64,000 nucleotides of DNA from Hypholoma sublateritium FD-334 SS-4. Its lineage: Eukaryota; Basidiomycota; Agaricomycetes; Agaricales; Strophariaceae. How positions within the stretch are numbered: the stretch's first letter is position 1; the number at the start of each line of letters is the position of its first letter. The notes under the pieces were generated by a model, which saw only the letters and a list, made by a program, of their open reading frames with translations, was not told where the DNA came from and made no database searches. Shown piece after piece: positions 1 to 12,100 of the stretch. The position numbers and the translations under genes were made by a program. The stretch spans positions 1 through 64,000 of the forward strand of contig KN817553.1 in the NCBI GenBank assembly GCA_000827495.1. Direction: 5' to 3'.

Positions 1-1
1 C

Positions 2-388
2 ACCGGAAAGACGACCTCGGTGCCGGCGATCTGGCGCGTGAAGATGGCGACGCCCGCGCCGGCGCTCTTCGCGGGAATGCATCGTGCGTTCACGGAGTAC
101 TGGCGCGACGTTCGGGTGCTCGCGTACGGAGAGGCGCCAGACTATGCGCGGCTGCGGGGGCACTTCGTCTCCGCTTGGGAGAGGAGTGGGTCGTGGGTCG
201 AGGCGCCTGGCGAAATTGACTGGCTGAAGGCCTATAGCGAGCTTCAGTCCCAAGAGGAGGAGCACCTACGTCGTAGGCGGGAGAAATTTCAGCGCCCCAG
301 TTTCGATGGTAAGATTGACGAACTTGGTGATGAAGACGTTGAGGTCAACATGGGTATTACCGTAAGTATTATTACCGGCCTGGCGTAG
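2..388 (+). CDS. C-terminal part of a casein-kinase-1-like protein (cut by window edge)
   Basis: The reading frame is already open at base 2, so the start lies outside the window. The segment F-x-E-Y-W-R-D-V-R-V-L-A-Y followed by PDYARLRGHF resembles the last helices of the CK1 kinase C-lobe, where family members usually read F-x-x-Y-x-x-x-x-R-x-L-x-F...PDY-x-x-L-R-x-x-F. A charged tail follows (QSQEEEHLRRRREKF, then an acidic stretch). A good GTAAGT splice donor at 361-366 precedes the stop, so the true protein may continue in a further exon that I could not find. No catalytic residues are in view, so it could be a kinase-like pseudokinase or a gene remnant. Confidence 0.5.
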   Translation, partial: TGKTTSVPAIWRVKMATPAPALFAGMHRAFTEYWRDVRVLAYGEAPDYARLRGHFVSAWERSGSWVEAPGEIDWLKAYSELQSQEEEHLRRRREKFQRPSFDGKIDELGDEDVEVNMGITVSIITGLA

Positions 389-751
389 TACAGCTCGCGT
401 CCATTTGCGCGACTTTTCGACTCGGTGTCCGCGCCGCCTGTCCTGGTTTATTAATCACGTCTTGATTTTAAGTAGTATGCTACCATTTAATTTATGTACA
501 TTCCGCGCGTGGACTCGGGTGCCACCGCGGCCTTAGGGATTGCAGAGCCGCGGACACGTCGATATCGACATGACGACGCCTTCGCCATTCAGTTCACGCC
601 TTTGCACGATGCGCATCACGGTTCATGAATAACAGAAGTACCCTACATTGGTCATAAATACGTAGTAGAAAAAGGAGTGTACTACATAAGTCGATATGCA
701 TGGGTAATTATTCGGCTGTCTGACTACCACTGAAATAATGTTCTGCCGCTG
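389..751. other. Intergenic, no gene seen
   Basis: Stretch between the kinase-like tail and the 3' end of the next minus-strand gene. It turns AT-rich from about 450. No reading frame, RNA gene or repeat was recognised. Confidence 0.6.
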
Positions 752-3064
752 TTAAACTGTGCGCTTTCCCTGACCGGAAGCTTTCCTCCCCTTTGTCCCC
801 TTTGCAACAGGCGCAGGCGTGACTTCATCGACCGTCTTTCGAACTCGGGCGGACGTACGGCGAAGGGCGGGTCCAGGCTGTACGTTATCCTCCGCGGTTT
901 CGGAGTGCGCGCCAGATTTTGCTCTATTGGAACGGCGTCCCACCGCTCCCGGGACATCCAACTGAATGGGATCTGCAACAGCAGCGGCCTGTGGTTCTTG
1001 GGGAGCCTCTACGCTAGCAGGGACGGACGCAGTTTCCGGATTGATCGCGGGACGGGATGATGCCAGGGCACGACGACGGGCCGAAGAAGAAACCGCAGAG
1101 CGATTAGATAAAATGGTGCCAGTGGAAGAAAGTGTATTCGCCGCGGGAGCATGTGTTCCGGAGGAGTCGACGGAGTCAGATGTAGCCTTGAGTGTATCAG
1201 CATCCGCGTGGGAGGTAGATGCGCGCAACGCGCTTTCAGCGGAGTCATGAGAGACAGCTTTGACGGAGTCAGCCACTTGAACGTCGACGTCTGAGCCGGA
1301 TTCAAAGTCTTCGACACGCCCAACACCAGAATATTCCCACTCTTCAAGAGGCTGACTATAGCTGGGAGTGTAGCTGTCCATATACATTCCATCATCAGAA
1401 ATGACTGGGGAATCAGCGCGTGTGGGTGAATCGGGGGCTATAATACGGATGGGAGCTGCGGCGGCCAGTTCAGGAAGGGACATCATGTCTAGAAGTTCGG
1501 TGGTTGTCGGCTTGTGTTTGGGATTGAGAAGAGGGGCAGGCGGAAGATCCATGTCGACGTCAGATTCGGCAGCAGTGGCACTCCTTTTCTGGAGCGCTAC
1601 CTCCGATGGAGGGAAGACGGCGTCGTTCCAAATTCTGAAAATCCGGATTACATGGGGGCTGGTGTGGCGACCTATAATCAATAATTTCCGATATTCCGCA
1701 TGGCGAGAAACATAGTTAATTCCGGTGGTAGTGCCAACACCTTTGCCACCCCAGCCAACGTCGTCCGAAAGCAAGAAGCAGGCCTTGAGAAATAGGATAT
1801 TCAGTCCAAATTTTTCAGGCAAAAATGATACTGGATACATACAACCATGGCGGCCCAAGCGATGAGACCTGAGGTAGCAGCAAGTTGACGTCCATCCTCG
1901 TGAGCGTACTGGCCATTACTGCGCAGCGGCTGTTGTTTTTTCGATGCCTTCGGCTTGTCGACAGCCCGGCGGAGGACTTGGGGCCCGAAAATAACAGTNC
2001 TAGCAAGCTAAAAATAAAGAAAGATGAAATTAGCGCTGGGAGAATTGAGTCGGATAGCATGCGACACCACAAACCTTGAAGAGGAACGGATTTGTAAAGA
2101 CATCTTGCATATTTCCGGCGCGTCCAGGGGGAAACAAAAGAGGAGGAAAGTCGGGGTAGGCCGTGACTTCGACGAGCTTGCCATCTTGTTGCACGCGGTC
2201 AGTGAACGCCCCCAAGAGTACGGTGATCTCGGGAATGCTGCTGCGGGGATAAGAGATGTCTTTCAACACGGCTGGAGGTGCTCCCTGGGGTAGGACACCA
2301 TCAAAGATTTCAAGGCCGTGATCGCGAATGCGTAGCAAAGCACTAGAAAACGCCGTGGACATCTTTGATCTCATCTGAATATTTAAATAATTCAGAAATG
2401 AGACGGATAGAAAGTGTTTATATTACTAATGCTCACCTCCTTTGAAACGGACGTCATACCAATGTAAGAATGATATTTGTCCTCGAACACGTGGTATATG
2501 TCGGCCGTGAATCCAAGGGTGGGCTTTGAGACCAATTCATCTGAATTGGCATAGCGGAGAACACTGTCGTGAGCGAAAGTTGGCTTCGCGTGTTTGAATG
2601 CCTCGAGAGGGAAAGTGGGCGAGTAGAAGAGTTGGGCGTACGTCGCAGTCTTTGTGATAGTTTTCACCGTCACAAGCTCGGAGTCNGTACCATCNTCGAC
2701 AGAAAGGACGGAGTGGGACGCGCTAGGAGTGCCAGACTCGGGAGTGGAACGCTTAGTGTACTTGACGTGTAGTTTCAAATCGGTGAGTTGACGGGATAAA
2801 TCGCTGTTGGCCTCCTTGAGCACATCGTTCTCCTGCTGGGTGGTCGCATGGGCCTGAAAATTTGACACCGAAGTTTGTTAGACAGACGAAAAGCATCATA
2901 TGAGATTGATCAATTACTTTGAAATAATTCTGAGCGACCGGGCCCTCCGACGATGCAAGTGCATCTGCAGCTCTGGCGACGGATGTGTCGCGCATGATTG
3001 GACCAGATGCCAATCCGGCAGCGCGTGAAATCGACGAGGCGTGTGACGAGGATGAAGAGGCCAT
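752..3064 (-). CDS. Unrecognised 686-aa protein, five exons
   Basis: I do not recognise a named domain. The exons 2918-3064, 2437-2853, 2075-2374, 1843-2007 and 752-1783 join in phase (147, 417, 300, 165, 1032 nt) with GT...AG introns and give 686 residues; this consistency is the main evidence that the gene is real. The N-terminus (MASSSSSHASS) is Ser-rich, then comes a polar helix (QQENDVLKEANSDLSRQL, likely coiled coil). The middle is globular (HVFEDKYHSYIG, TVIFGPQVLRRAV, GLIAWAAMVACFLLSDDVGW). The last ~250 residues are disordered, Ser/Ala/Asp-rich, ending in a basic tail (RRTSARVRK, KGTKGRKASGQGKR) that could bind nucleic acid or act as nuclear signal. The general plan resembles a large family of uncharacterised Agaricomycete proteins, from memory only. 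Single N bases fall in exons 2 and 4. Confidence 0.7.
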
Positions 3065-3812
3065 TTTCAGCGAGTCTGTGCAGATGAAGTAGCGAAATAA
3101 GGTGCACTGCGTTCCAAAGGAATCCGGGTTGTCGAGCAATGCATCCTGTCTATTAAATAGGACGAGATGCATGGCTGAGCACGCTGCGTAATTGATAGGT
3201 CTGAGCTCCGCTCTCTGTCCTGATTTATCTTGCCGCCGTTGCCGTATCGAAGTCGTTGCCGCTTCTGAAGCAAATTTCTCTTTACCGGTCAGTCCTTGCC
3301 TTTTCCAATGCACCATGTGCCTAGCTAGTTATTCAGATTTCTTTAAGAGATATACTGCGGCACATGCTTCAGAAATATTAAAACCTCGAGCGAAGTATTT
3401 CTCTGTGTTGTACGATGCTCCGGTCATCAGTGTCAAACTAGTGCGTAATAATGCACATTCCTTGCAATTGTTATTGACCACGCGTCCTCCTACTTAGGTC
3501 TGCCCTGAAAACGTGGATTGTTTGAAAGTATCTGGGATCCATATTTTCCTTGAAGTTTCTTACATCTTTCTCAGATATTGATACAATGAAGCTGGTCTTT
3601 GATTATCAGACTACGGGTGGCTCACAACGGGGAACATCTATTAATAATGCAATAATGGGCGCTAATTTTATGCAGTGTCATGTATTGATGCTTTCACTAC
3701 GGTGGCACACTTATATGACCCGTCTGATATTACATATTGTGAGAGATGTTCGTCCGACACAACCCTGTATATCGGCAGCGCTTAGAATCTTGAGACTGTT
3801 ATCAGCCTGAGT
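3065..3812. other. Intergenic, no gene seen
   Basis: Upstream region of the 686-aa gene. Open frames here (for example 3192-3497 and 3550-3810 on plus) have no recognisable content and no splice pattern. Confidence 0.5.
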
Positions 3813-4166
3813 GCCCGATAACAATCCTCGGGCTGGACGGCATCGGCAGGCGCCTCGCGGAGCTCGTCCACGCCTTCCCCATGCGCGTGACCTACTACTC
3901 GCTCAGCAGAAATCCCGACGCACCTGCGTTCTGTGAGTACTTCATGGAGGTCGACGTGATGCTCTATTAGGCAGACGGATGTGCTCGGCGTCTATGTGCC
4001 GCTGCGCGCGGAGACGATGGGCCTCGTCGGCGAGAAGATGACCAGAGCGCTGATTCAGAAGCCGCGTGCGATCACCGTCAGCACCGCGCGGGAGAAGGTC
4101 ATCGACGAGCCGGTGCTCATTAGCGCGCTTGATGACGGCCACAGCTGTTCTTGCGCGCCCATATGA
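3813..4166 (+). pseudogene. D-isomer 2-hydroxyacid dehydrogenase fragment, broken
   Basis: Translation from about 3813 gives TILGLDGIGRRLAELVHAFP then VTYYSLSRNPDAPAF, which matches the NAD-binding Rossmann turn (G-x-G-x-x-G) and following strand of glyoxylate/hydroxypyruvate-type 2-hydroxyacid dehydrogenases. The first frame ends at TAG 3968-3970. The next block, in another frame from about 3973, reads QTDVLGVYVPLRAETMGLVG...STAREKVIDEPVLISALDDG, the standard continuation (normally 'lADVLSLHVPL' and 'NTARGxVVDExALxxAL'). So a nonsense codon plus a frame slip interrupt one homologous stretch. The family Arg usually in the 'TARG' segment is present (TAREKV), but the catalytic Glu and His lie beyond the fragment. 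Both ends are missing: a decayed copy. Confidence 0.7.
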
Positions 4167-4315
4167 TATATCACTCTCACTGATGCCTCCTGAATGAGCC
4201 GGAGGTTAACCCGCGCTTCTTCGACCTCCCGCACGGTGACGCTTACCCCAAACTTCTCCCGCACATGGGCACGGAGAGCCGGGACATGCACCTTTGCGTT
4301 GGAAGGGAGGTAGTA

Positions 4316-4837
4316 CCTTATAAGGCTCACCCCGTGGGCCGAACAAAATACACAATCCTGCTTATGCCGCTTCTACATAACAATAGTAAATAATGTAAGA
4401 GGGTCATGGGTTTTGTCTATTGTTGGTTATATATCTATGTGTGTAGTTACGTTGAAGTAGTCAGTAGTACGTAGTGTATTAGTTATTGAACGTTATGTTA
4501 TTTCAAGTCAAATAGTCAAGTATTTACGCTATTAGTCTCATTCTAATAAGAAAAACTTAGTAGTGGGTAAATAGAAATAATAATACGCCGGCAGGATACT
4601 TGGTCGACACGTTATAATAACAATTCCCCATTATATTTTCTGACCAATGCCCCACGAGCCTTACAACAGGCGCCAGGATTATAACCCGCTGGCCGNTCAT
4701 TACAATGCGGGCCGTCCTTATAACTCCGCCCAGATTATAACGCGGCAGGCAAGATTATAAGGAGGCAGGCAACATTACTAATCTACAACGCTTTGATTAT
4801 AAGGCTAAGGCGAAAATCTGCCTTATAAGGCACTTAG
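4316..4837. promoter_or_regulatory. Two perfect CArG boxes in a TTATAA-rich tract
   Basis: CCTTATAAGG occurs at 4316-4325 and again at 4821-4830; both match CC(A/T)6GG, the binding consensus of SRF/Mcm1-type MADS-box factors. Between about 4610 and 4835 the hexamer TTATAA recurs roughly seven times, often as GATTATAA or CTTATAA beside GC-rich spacers. The sites could be regulatory, or they could be decayed repeat units or integration targets for TTATAA-specific transposons. No intact gene starts next to them; the nearest is the monooxygenase, whose 3' end lies to the right. Confidence 0.35.
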
Positions 4838-5258
4838 AAGATTTGCGACAGGTGTGCTTTAATACACTTCAACTGGAGAAATAATCTGATTTATATAATA
4901 TGACAATAGAATATTCCCGCGATCGCTATCGCGTTTAACTTGGTGCTAGTGAGAGTGGGAAAGAAAAGAGCCGCGATTGTATACTCAGAGGAATCAAAAA
5001 AAGCTCATATAATCTCCACTATGAAATACGCAACGTCATGCGAAGACGATATACGATCACATGGGACACTCGAGCGCCCGGACGTCTAGATAGCTGCTAC
5101 TCTTCAAGTCATTTAATACACCCTCTCCAAGCCTCTCCGTTGGTACACATAATGTCTGTTTTATATCGCTCGTTTCAGGGACAGTTTATTCATCTCCTTC
5201 AAAATTCCATCCCATGGATATATGAATATAAAAAACAAATATAATGATTCTCACCGCC
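4838..5258. other. AT-rich intergenic, no gene seen
   Basis: Downstream flank of the monooxygenase gene. Nothing coding recognised. Confidence 0.5.
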
Positions 5259-7001
5259 CTACTCAGACTTTAACAAGTCCAGTGCGCGAGCCTTGTCCAC
5301 TTCTGCTGAATCCTTCCAGACCCATTCCCACTTTCTGCTTATCTCGTACCCAACCGCGTCCAAAATACTTCGATCGACATTCTCGTCGCCTTCTCGGACG
5401 TTTTCCAAGCCAGGGAATGCGAGGTCCAAGAATTTCCCCATGTCGATCGCCATGTCAAGCGCACGGTTTCCTTCTACGCACCGGATATTGTTATATATCT
5501 CAGACACCTTCAGCACCGTATCCTTCGTGCAAGAGTCGCTCGAGAGGAGACTAGCAAGGATGTACGCGTCCTAGAGATATAAAGACTCAGCGCTGAGTCT
5601 ATACTGGTTCAGGGAAAGAGTGTGCCAGACCTCGATTGCTGTACTTGCTCCCGATCCCTGATGAGGCGGCATTCCGTGCGCCTAGAGGTCCTCAATCATT
5701 CAATAGATTATGATAGAACAGGATCTATACTCACAGCGTCTCCTGCAATGACTACGCGTCCAGATACATAACGTTCCATTGGAATGACCTGATTAATGGG
5801 CCATTTGAGCGGCTGTTTGAGGGTCTAAAATACCGGCGTAAATCAATGTCTGCTCGTTTACATGGCAATAAATTTGCTGCTCGGACCCTGATCAGTACCT
5901 GGACTTCAGGCTCCCATTTGGTATACAAAGAAACCATCTCTTCCTGGATTTCCTCTGCGGAACTGCAAGTATCTTCGTACACGGTTCCTTCTTTCTCGGC
6001 ATACGTGACGAATGCAGCGACATTAATGAGGCTGCGTGAAATTGCATAGGCGACAACGTGCTGGAAGAGTCAAATTAATTATCAAATGGCAACGACAAAA
6101 CAAGCCTTACCCTCCCCTTTCCAACGTACATCATCGGGGTAGTGATTGTTCGATGGCCAGGGAAAACTTTGTCCAGAACATCTCTAGAGACAAGGCCGCG
6201 ATACGCGATGGTACCGGACCACACAGGTTCCATCGAGGGCGAGTTCGTAAGCCCCTGCTTTGATAGAAGACTTTTCCTCACGGCCGACTTAATTCCATCC
6301 ATGCCGATGAGTAGATCGCAAGTTGCAGTGGTTCCGTTCTGGAAATGGACGACGACCTCGTCGTTCCTTTCCTCCAGGGACGTGAATCGGTGGCCGAGAT
6401 GGAGTTGGCCGCTCATTCTGCTGACGAGTGCCTGTTGCAAATCTGCTCTGTGAAACGTCGTGGACCCGCCTTATATTACATGATTTGTTTTAGAATTATC
6501 AAGTCCACCACGCGAAGCGAGAGAAAGCACCTTGCATTACCACATCATGTATGAAGAAGCCCTCTTTCTCGTCTCCCTTGCGAATCTGAAAGACAATTCC
6601 TAGCGGTATTTGATCAGCTTGTTTTATTAACTGTGTTCGGTGAAGATTGATAACATACGCGCCGTGTCATCGGGTGGTCGCTGCAGAAACTGAAGCAAAG
6701 GCTGTCCCAGGTCAATCGCGTTCATTATCTCCCACACACGAGGCCAGAGAGTAATTCCGGCGCCTATTTCTGAAATACATGCAGCACTCTCGTAGATGTC
6801 GATTTCCAAGTCGTTCTTTGAGAGCGCGCCCAAGGCTGCAGACAATGTCAGACCTCCGATGCCTGCTCCTCTGTCGTTTACGAATTGCAACAAACAATTT
6901 CAGAGAACATTCAAGCTGAGAAGCATTATGAGCAGGGATACGCACATAATGGCGACGCGGAGTCGCTGGCTGCTTTCCTCTGGGGCTGCATTGCTTCCCA
7001 T
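5259..7001 (-). CDS. FAD-dependent monooxygenase, salicylate-hydroxylase type
   Basis: Predicted aromatic-ring hydroxylase using FAD and NAD(P)H. Eight exons (6946-7001, 6659-6870, 6531-6599, 6111-6469, 5899-6060, 5735-5824, 5631-5681, 5259-5570) sum to 1311 nt, an exact 436-aa frame, the usual size of the family. The ATG at 7001 is chosen because it yields RLRVAIIGAGIGGL with the dinucleotide-binding GxGxxG at residues 20-25 and the ribose-binding Glu at 46 (DIYES). The second FAD motif reads CDLLIGMDGIKSAVR (about residues 163-177). The third reads VVIAGDA (to residue 316), then AHGMPPHQGSGASTAIEDAY across two splice junctions. All three class-A flavoprotein monooxygenase motifs are therefore intact. 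One donor (after ATCGAG) is GTCTGG, weak but GT. No signal peptide. Exact substrate unknown. Confidence 0.88.
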
Positions 7002-9192
7002 TTTCGTGGCTGGTAAGCAATGTCGATCTATTCGCTTCTATTCGCCTTTTAAACGCACCACCCTTGCAATCCAGTATCCCCAACGGGCTGCCGCGCGTGT
7101 CAAATGTATTAATATATATACGCCCGCTGCGATCGCTCCCTGTGCCGGCGAAAGTCAATACGAAAACTGCTACGATGCTCATACCCACAATATTCGGTAA
7201 TACGTAACGAGCACTGCAGCATTTGGCTTTGAATTGGCTTTGAATTGGCCTTGATGCGTTTGTTTCTGACGATAAGTGAACCCCATGTAACGATAATGTA
7301 CAATAATATTGAACGATTCGCGCATTTGTGCTGTGGACATTTCAGATCTTATTTATTGGAGCAGGTCAGCAGGATCACTTGCTTGATATCAGAATGGCAG
7401 CCGTAATACTCTGCGGGCATCAATTCGACCAGGATCGGCTTCCTTTAAATTCATTATGGCTGCTCGGCACTCACCATGACACCAAAGTCGTAAGCGTCTG
7501 TATACGTTCAAGGCGATAAATCAGCGGCGACCGACAATTTCAAAAGTAAAACATAGGCGGGTATCAATAATGAACCACACGTCCCGGCCAAACGGGGCCT
7601 AAGAGGCTGTTCTACATTTTCGTGCTGCACACGAATTACAACATAAGTGACGTGCTGCAGCTCCTCAGTGGTCCTGCTACTCACATTGTACCCCGTGGTT
7701 GCGTACGTTGCCGCAGCTAACAACGTTCGGGCGGCAACACAGGATCCGGCCCCGTTCCAGCGAGCCGGCGCGTTGCGGACAATTGTTGAACCCATGAGTC
7801 GCCGACGAACGCGCTGCGCGCGACACATGTGGGGCTTCGCTGCCGTTGAAACACATCGCAAGCTGTGTGCGCTCCGCTGTTTCAACGCCTTTCCACTTTC
7901 AGGCGGTTTCGCGTTCGTGTCTGAGCCTCTATCTGCGGTATCGGGGACAGGGAATTCAACGTGAGCGGTGGCGGCGAGATATAGCTGAAACAAGTGGAAT
8001 ATGGGCGCGGAGATGTCGACAGTGTGTTGGGTGTGAGAACGAGGAGCGGCGAGAGTCATACAAAGATAGCGAAAGCCGAGACATAGCTTCGCGATACTCC
8101 GAAAACGAGAAAGATAACGCAGAAGCAGCCACGAATACGGCGCAGTGTCCGTAATACCATGGCGTCCGCCTAGGTACTCCGTGTCGCGGCTTGCTCTACA
8201 TCTATCTTCTTATTTCAGTCTGTGATCCAGGACAGTAGGATTGGCAGGGTGAAGAGGAGCACGGAGTGAATTCAGGGCCTTGTATTATGGGCGACCACGG
8301 GCCCATCAGCCCACGACATAACGACACAAGTATTGCTTCGAGACCAGGAGACGTACCCACAGGTTCAGAAAGGAGAGCATGGCGTATCTCAGAGTGAACA
8401 GAGCAGAATGTTGGTGAGTATTATTCATGTTGGCGAATTTCGGGGGTACGGTGAGTGCGACGACACGTATGTGCAGGCGAAACAGGATGCTAGGGATGAC
8501 TGATGTAGGTGAAGTTAGGAACGCGTAGAGGAGGTAGAGATATTCGGAAAAGAGCACTGATATATATGCTCGGTGGGTCGGAAAACGTTGAGAGCACAAT
8601 GTACCGCAACACGTACTATAGCCAGTATTTTCCTGGGATTGGAGCTGCCGAGAGGATACATGGTTGTCCGGTAGATCCCCACGTTGTTGTCCAGTACCCA
8701 TGATACTTGGAAGACAGGAAGTCATTACTGTAGAATAAAGGAAGGCAAAGGGAAGACGGAAAGTAACCTGGCAAGAGACATGGGTGGCGAAAATTTGAAA
8801 TTGAAACGTGAGTCAGTCCACAGCCGACGTCCGGGCCGACGTTGTCCCGGCCTTGAGCTTGGCGGCCATGCTCGCGGAGTCGCGGTGGCCTACATTCAAA
8901 TTGTACATATTCAATTCACATCCGCAGACTACTTACTTACTGGCCTTAAAATATGAAAGTCCAAGAAGTTGGCCTGAGTCAAGTAAGAGAAATTGATGGG
9001 CCTCATCCGCATCTGATCAGCTCATGTGGAGTTTGGGAATCGCACAAATTTTCTTGGGTCACAGGCTCGAACGCGAAAATTGAATGCAGGTTTCCAAAAT
9101 AAAGTGCAATGGAAATAGGAAGGATATCGGTAAATAGTATACACGTGAAGACACAGACTGACACTGAATGAAGAAGAGAAAAAAGACATATA
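7002..9192. other. Intergenic, no convincing gene
   Basis: About 2.2 kb between the monooxygenase start and the 3' end of the HAM1 gene. The longest frame, 7508-8059 minus (183 codons), shows no domain, no splice logic and a Ser/Arg-rich random-looking composition, so I do not call it. Confidence 0.5.
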
Positions 9193-12100
9193 CTAATTTC
9201 TCGATGTTGTAACCCGCTGACGCGGCTCCAATCGATCCGCGAGTGCGTCCATGTTTGCCTTGCCCTTCTCTTCCTGCCCACGTATACTGTCATGAGCATA
9301 CGTCTGTCCCTGAGCATGACCGGCCTTAGTCTGCGCGTGACCTTGTTGATGCGCCAGAGCCTGAATTCCGCCACCAAGTTGCATCGTAAATCTGGCATGA
9401 ACGGTTATAAGTAGGAATGCCAGAATCGACGCAATAACAGAAAACTCACGCCTCACTCTTCCAGGGCTGTTCGTCGTTACCCACCACCTGCTGGGTGCCT
9501 CTTTCCGGCGCCGTGCCGTGGGCTGCAATACCGCTCCCCGGCACTGCCGCAAGTACATTGCCTCCAACGGGAACCCCACTGCGTCCCGGGGTGCCGACTG
9601 ACGCAAGGTTCGATGTGGTGGAAGGCAGGTGGGCAGTCTCGTCGCCTCGCGCGATGTGCTGCATCTCCGCCGTGCGATTTACCCACCCTGACGGGTGCCC
9701 CGCCCCCGCAAGAATGGAGTTGCGCCTGTCCGCAACGATCTTGAAGTGGCTCCCTTTGCCCTCGGTCGACTTAACCGAAGTACCTGCGGTGTGCTCCTGC
9801 TTCTTGCGGTTGAATATCTGTGCCCGGGTATCATTATCAATAAACCGCGTCATCGCACACATTGGGATAAGAGTGCACCTCTTTCAAAACTTCCCCCTTG
9901 CCCTTGTTGTCTGCGTCCTTTGCTTGACTCACGCGGTCCCGCACGGACACAAGCGCGCCGTCCACGTACTCGAAAAAAGTCCGAATCCCGTCGCTGACCG
10001 CCTTTTCGATCTGCCTCTTGATCAGGCCGGTGGCGAGGGGCCGGAGTGTCTTGTACAAAAAGTCGTGCTTCGATTCCCGGATAGCGAACTTGAGCGAGTC
10101 AACTTTCACATGGATGCGGTGGACTTTGAAGACAGAGGATGGGTCGTGCGTAGAGGAGACGAGTTCGATGGTAGCCTGGGCACATTTCAGGTTTGAGAGG
10201 GGTCGGTCAATTCAATTGAATGAATGCTCACACTGAGGCCCGATCCGCCAAGTCTGACGTCTGCGATTCCCGAATCCTTCATCCTTGGCAGACCCGTCTT
10301 CTTTCGGTAGTAAAACGCGACATCACGCATGTCTGCTTGAATTTGCTCCAGGCTAAGTGTTACATGGTGGTGAGACACGTCGCCAATACTGGAGTACGGG
10401 GAGAACTTGACAAAATTATTCGTTTCGAGCGCGACAATATTAGGGAAGATATTTCGGCCCTGTAAGGTGAGGTTTTCGATTACGAGATCGAGACCTTCGT
10501 CGGTGTACTCAACGCGCGGAATGGGTATGTATCCGACCTAAGAGCAAAAATTGATACAATCTTCGGGGACCACAAAACAATAAACCGCACCTGATCAATC
10601 AGAGTCGGCAGGATAACTTTACGGATGTCGTTCCATAGATCGGGCTTGAATTTGAGACTCCCTTCGTTATCGAACAGTAAATCTCTCGTCAACCTCGCCC
10701 AATCTTCGCCAAACTGATGATTGATCTACACATTCCCGTAAAGAGAGTGAGAATTCGGCAAAGATGTAGAAAGGTGAATGAGAACGTACGGGGTCTTCCT
10801 TCATGCCACCAAACCAGTTTCCAACGCTCTCAAAGAGGTAATCGAAGTGTTCCTTATATTTGTCGTCGTAGAACCGTTTGCCAGATTGGCGGAGCTTGTC
10901 CCCTTGGGCGTTGCACTGGTCATCTAGAATATAGCCGGGTTCGAGGAGAACCTGGCTATCAGGTTAGCATAAAGAGTGATGATTGAACGTAATCACAAAC
11001 TTTCTTCGCATACTCGGAGGACTCGGAGCACCAATGACGCAAATCTGGATCCCGGCGAGCATCGTCCGCCAGCGCATCGATCGCATCTGTGATGACATCC
11101 ATGCTCAAGCCGTTTGCAAACCGCTCAAGAAGGGTGCGCAATTCCGCCATGCAGAACTGGAGAGTCGGGTCCTTTACCCAATGATTAATTAGTCTGCGTC
11201 ATGGCACGGTACGTTGACTTGAGCCTACATCGGTGACCCCGGATGCCAAACCATTTTCTTTCGCCGTTCCAGCAGTGTCAAGGGCGCGCTGTACATACCC
11301 TTCCACGAACGATATAAGCCAGCGCATGGCGCCTTGATAGTCGTCGTGATTTTGGCACTCCAGCATGACCTGAAGATAAAGGTGAGATTCAAGGGTGACA
11401 ATCATGAGACGGGCAAAGGGGCGTACTTTCTTCCCCCTGAAGATGAACTGATCCCGCCGCTCTTTGGGGAAATATTCGTCACTGAAAAGCGCCTTGCTTC
11501 GCTCTATACGTTCATTTGCATCATCTTTTCGTTGTTGTGGCATTACATCGTTGAATCTGTCTCGCCCATTGTCCTGAAAATCAAAATCAGAGTTGCTGGA
11601 ATGGTGTAGTCATTCGTTTGAAAGACAGCGTACCCTTAACTGCCTCATTTTTTCCTTCATCCCGCCTTTCTTCTTCTCAAGCGTTTCTTCGTCTCCCTCA
11701 TCCTTGGCCTGCTTTAATTGTGTCGCTTGGTCCATCCCTTCGTCCTTCATACCGCCCATCTTGCCCCAGGCTTGCTCCTTCGCTCCTTCCTTCAGTCCAT
11801 GAAACTTGTCCTTCGCATCGCTCAGCCCTTCCACCTCACCGAGAGGCTTCCTCTCCGCCTCGTCTCCGCCATCGTCAGCGAATGCCTGCGCACCTCCGCT
11901 ATGAGGATCGAGCTTCGCGCCTGCTACACCAGGGAGCCGCGCCTCAAGCACGGGGGTCTCGTCCGAGCCAACCTTGCGTCCCCCTTCAGTGACGAATTCG
12001 TTGTCTGGTGCAGCTTCATCCACAGCGTCCAGCGCCTCAGAAGACGGGGCAATCGCAGTCGCGGCTTTGGTAACCCCTCGTGCGAGAAGGTCCCGCCCAA

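Noticed and set aside
4055..4330. 91-codon minus-strand frame (LIRYYLPSNAKVHVPALRAH)
   Set aside because: Its second half is antisense to the hydroxyacid dehydrogenase fragment; the first half is protein-like but unassignable, so not called.
7508..8059. 183-codon minus-strand open frame
   Set aside because: No domain, no hydrophobic core pattern and no splice context; composition looks random.
9495..10196. 233-codon plus-strand frame
   Set aside because: Antisense of the last HAM1-family exons, which have conserved protein text and splice sites on the minus strand.
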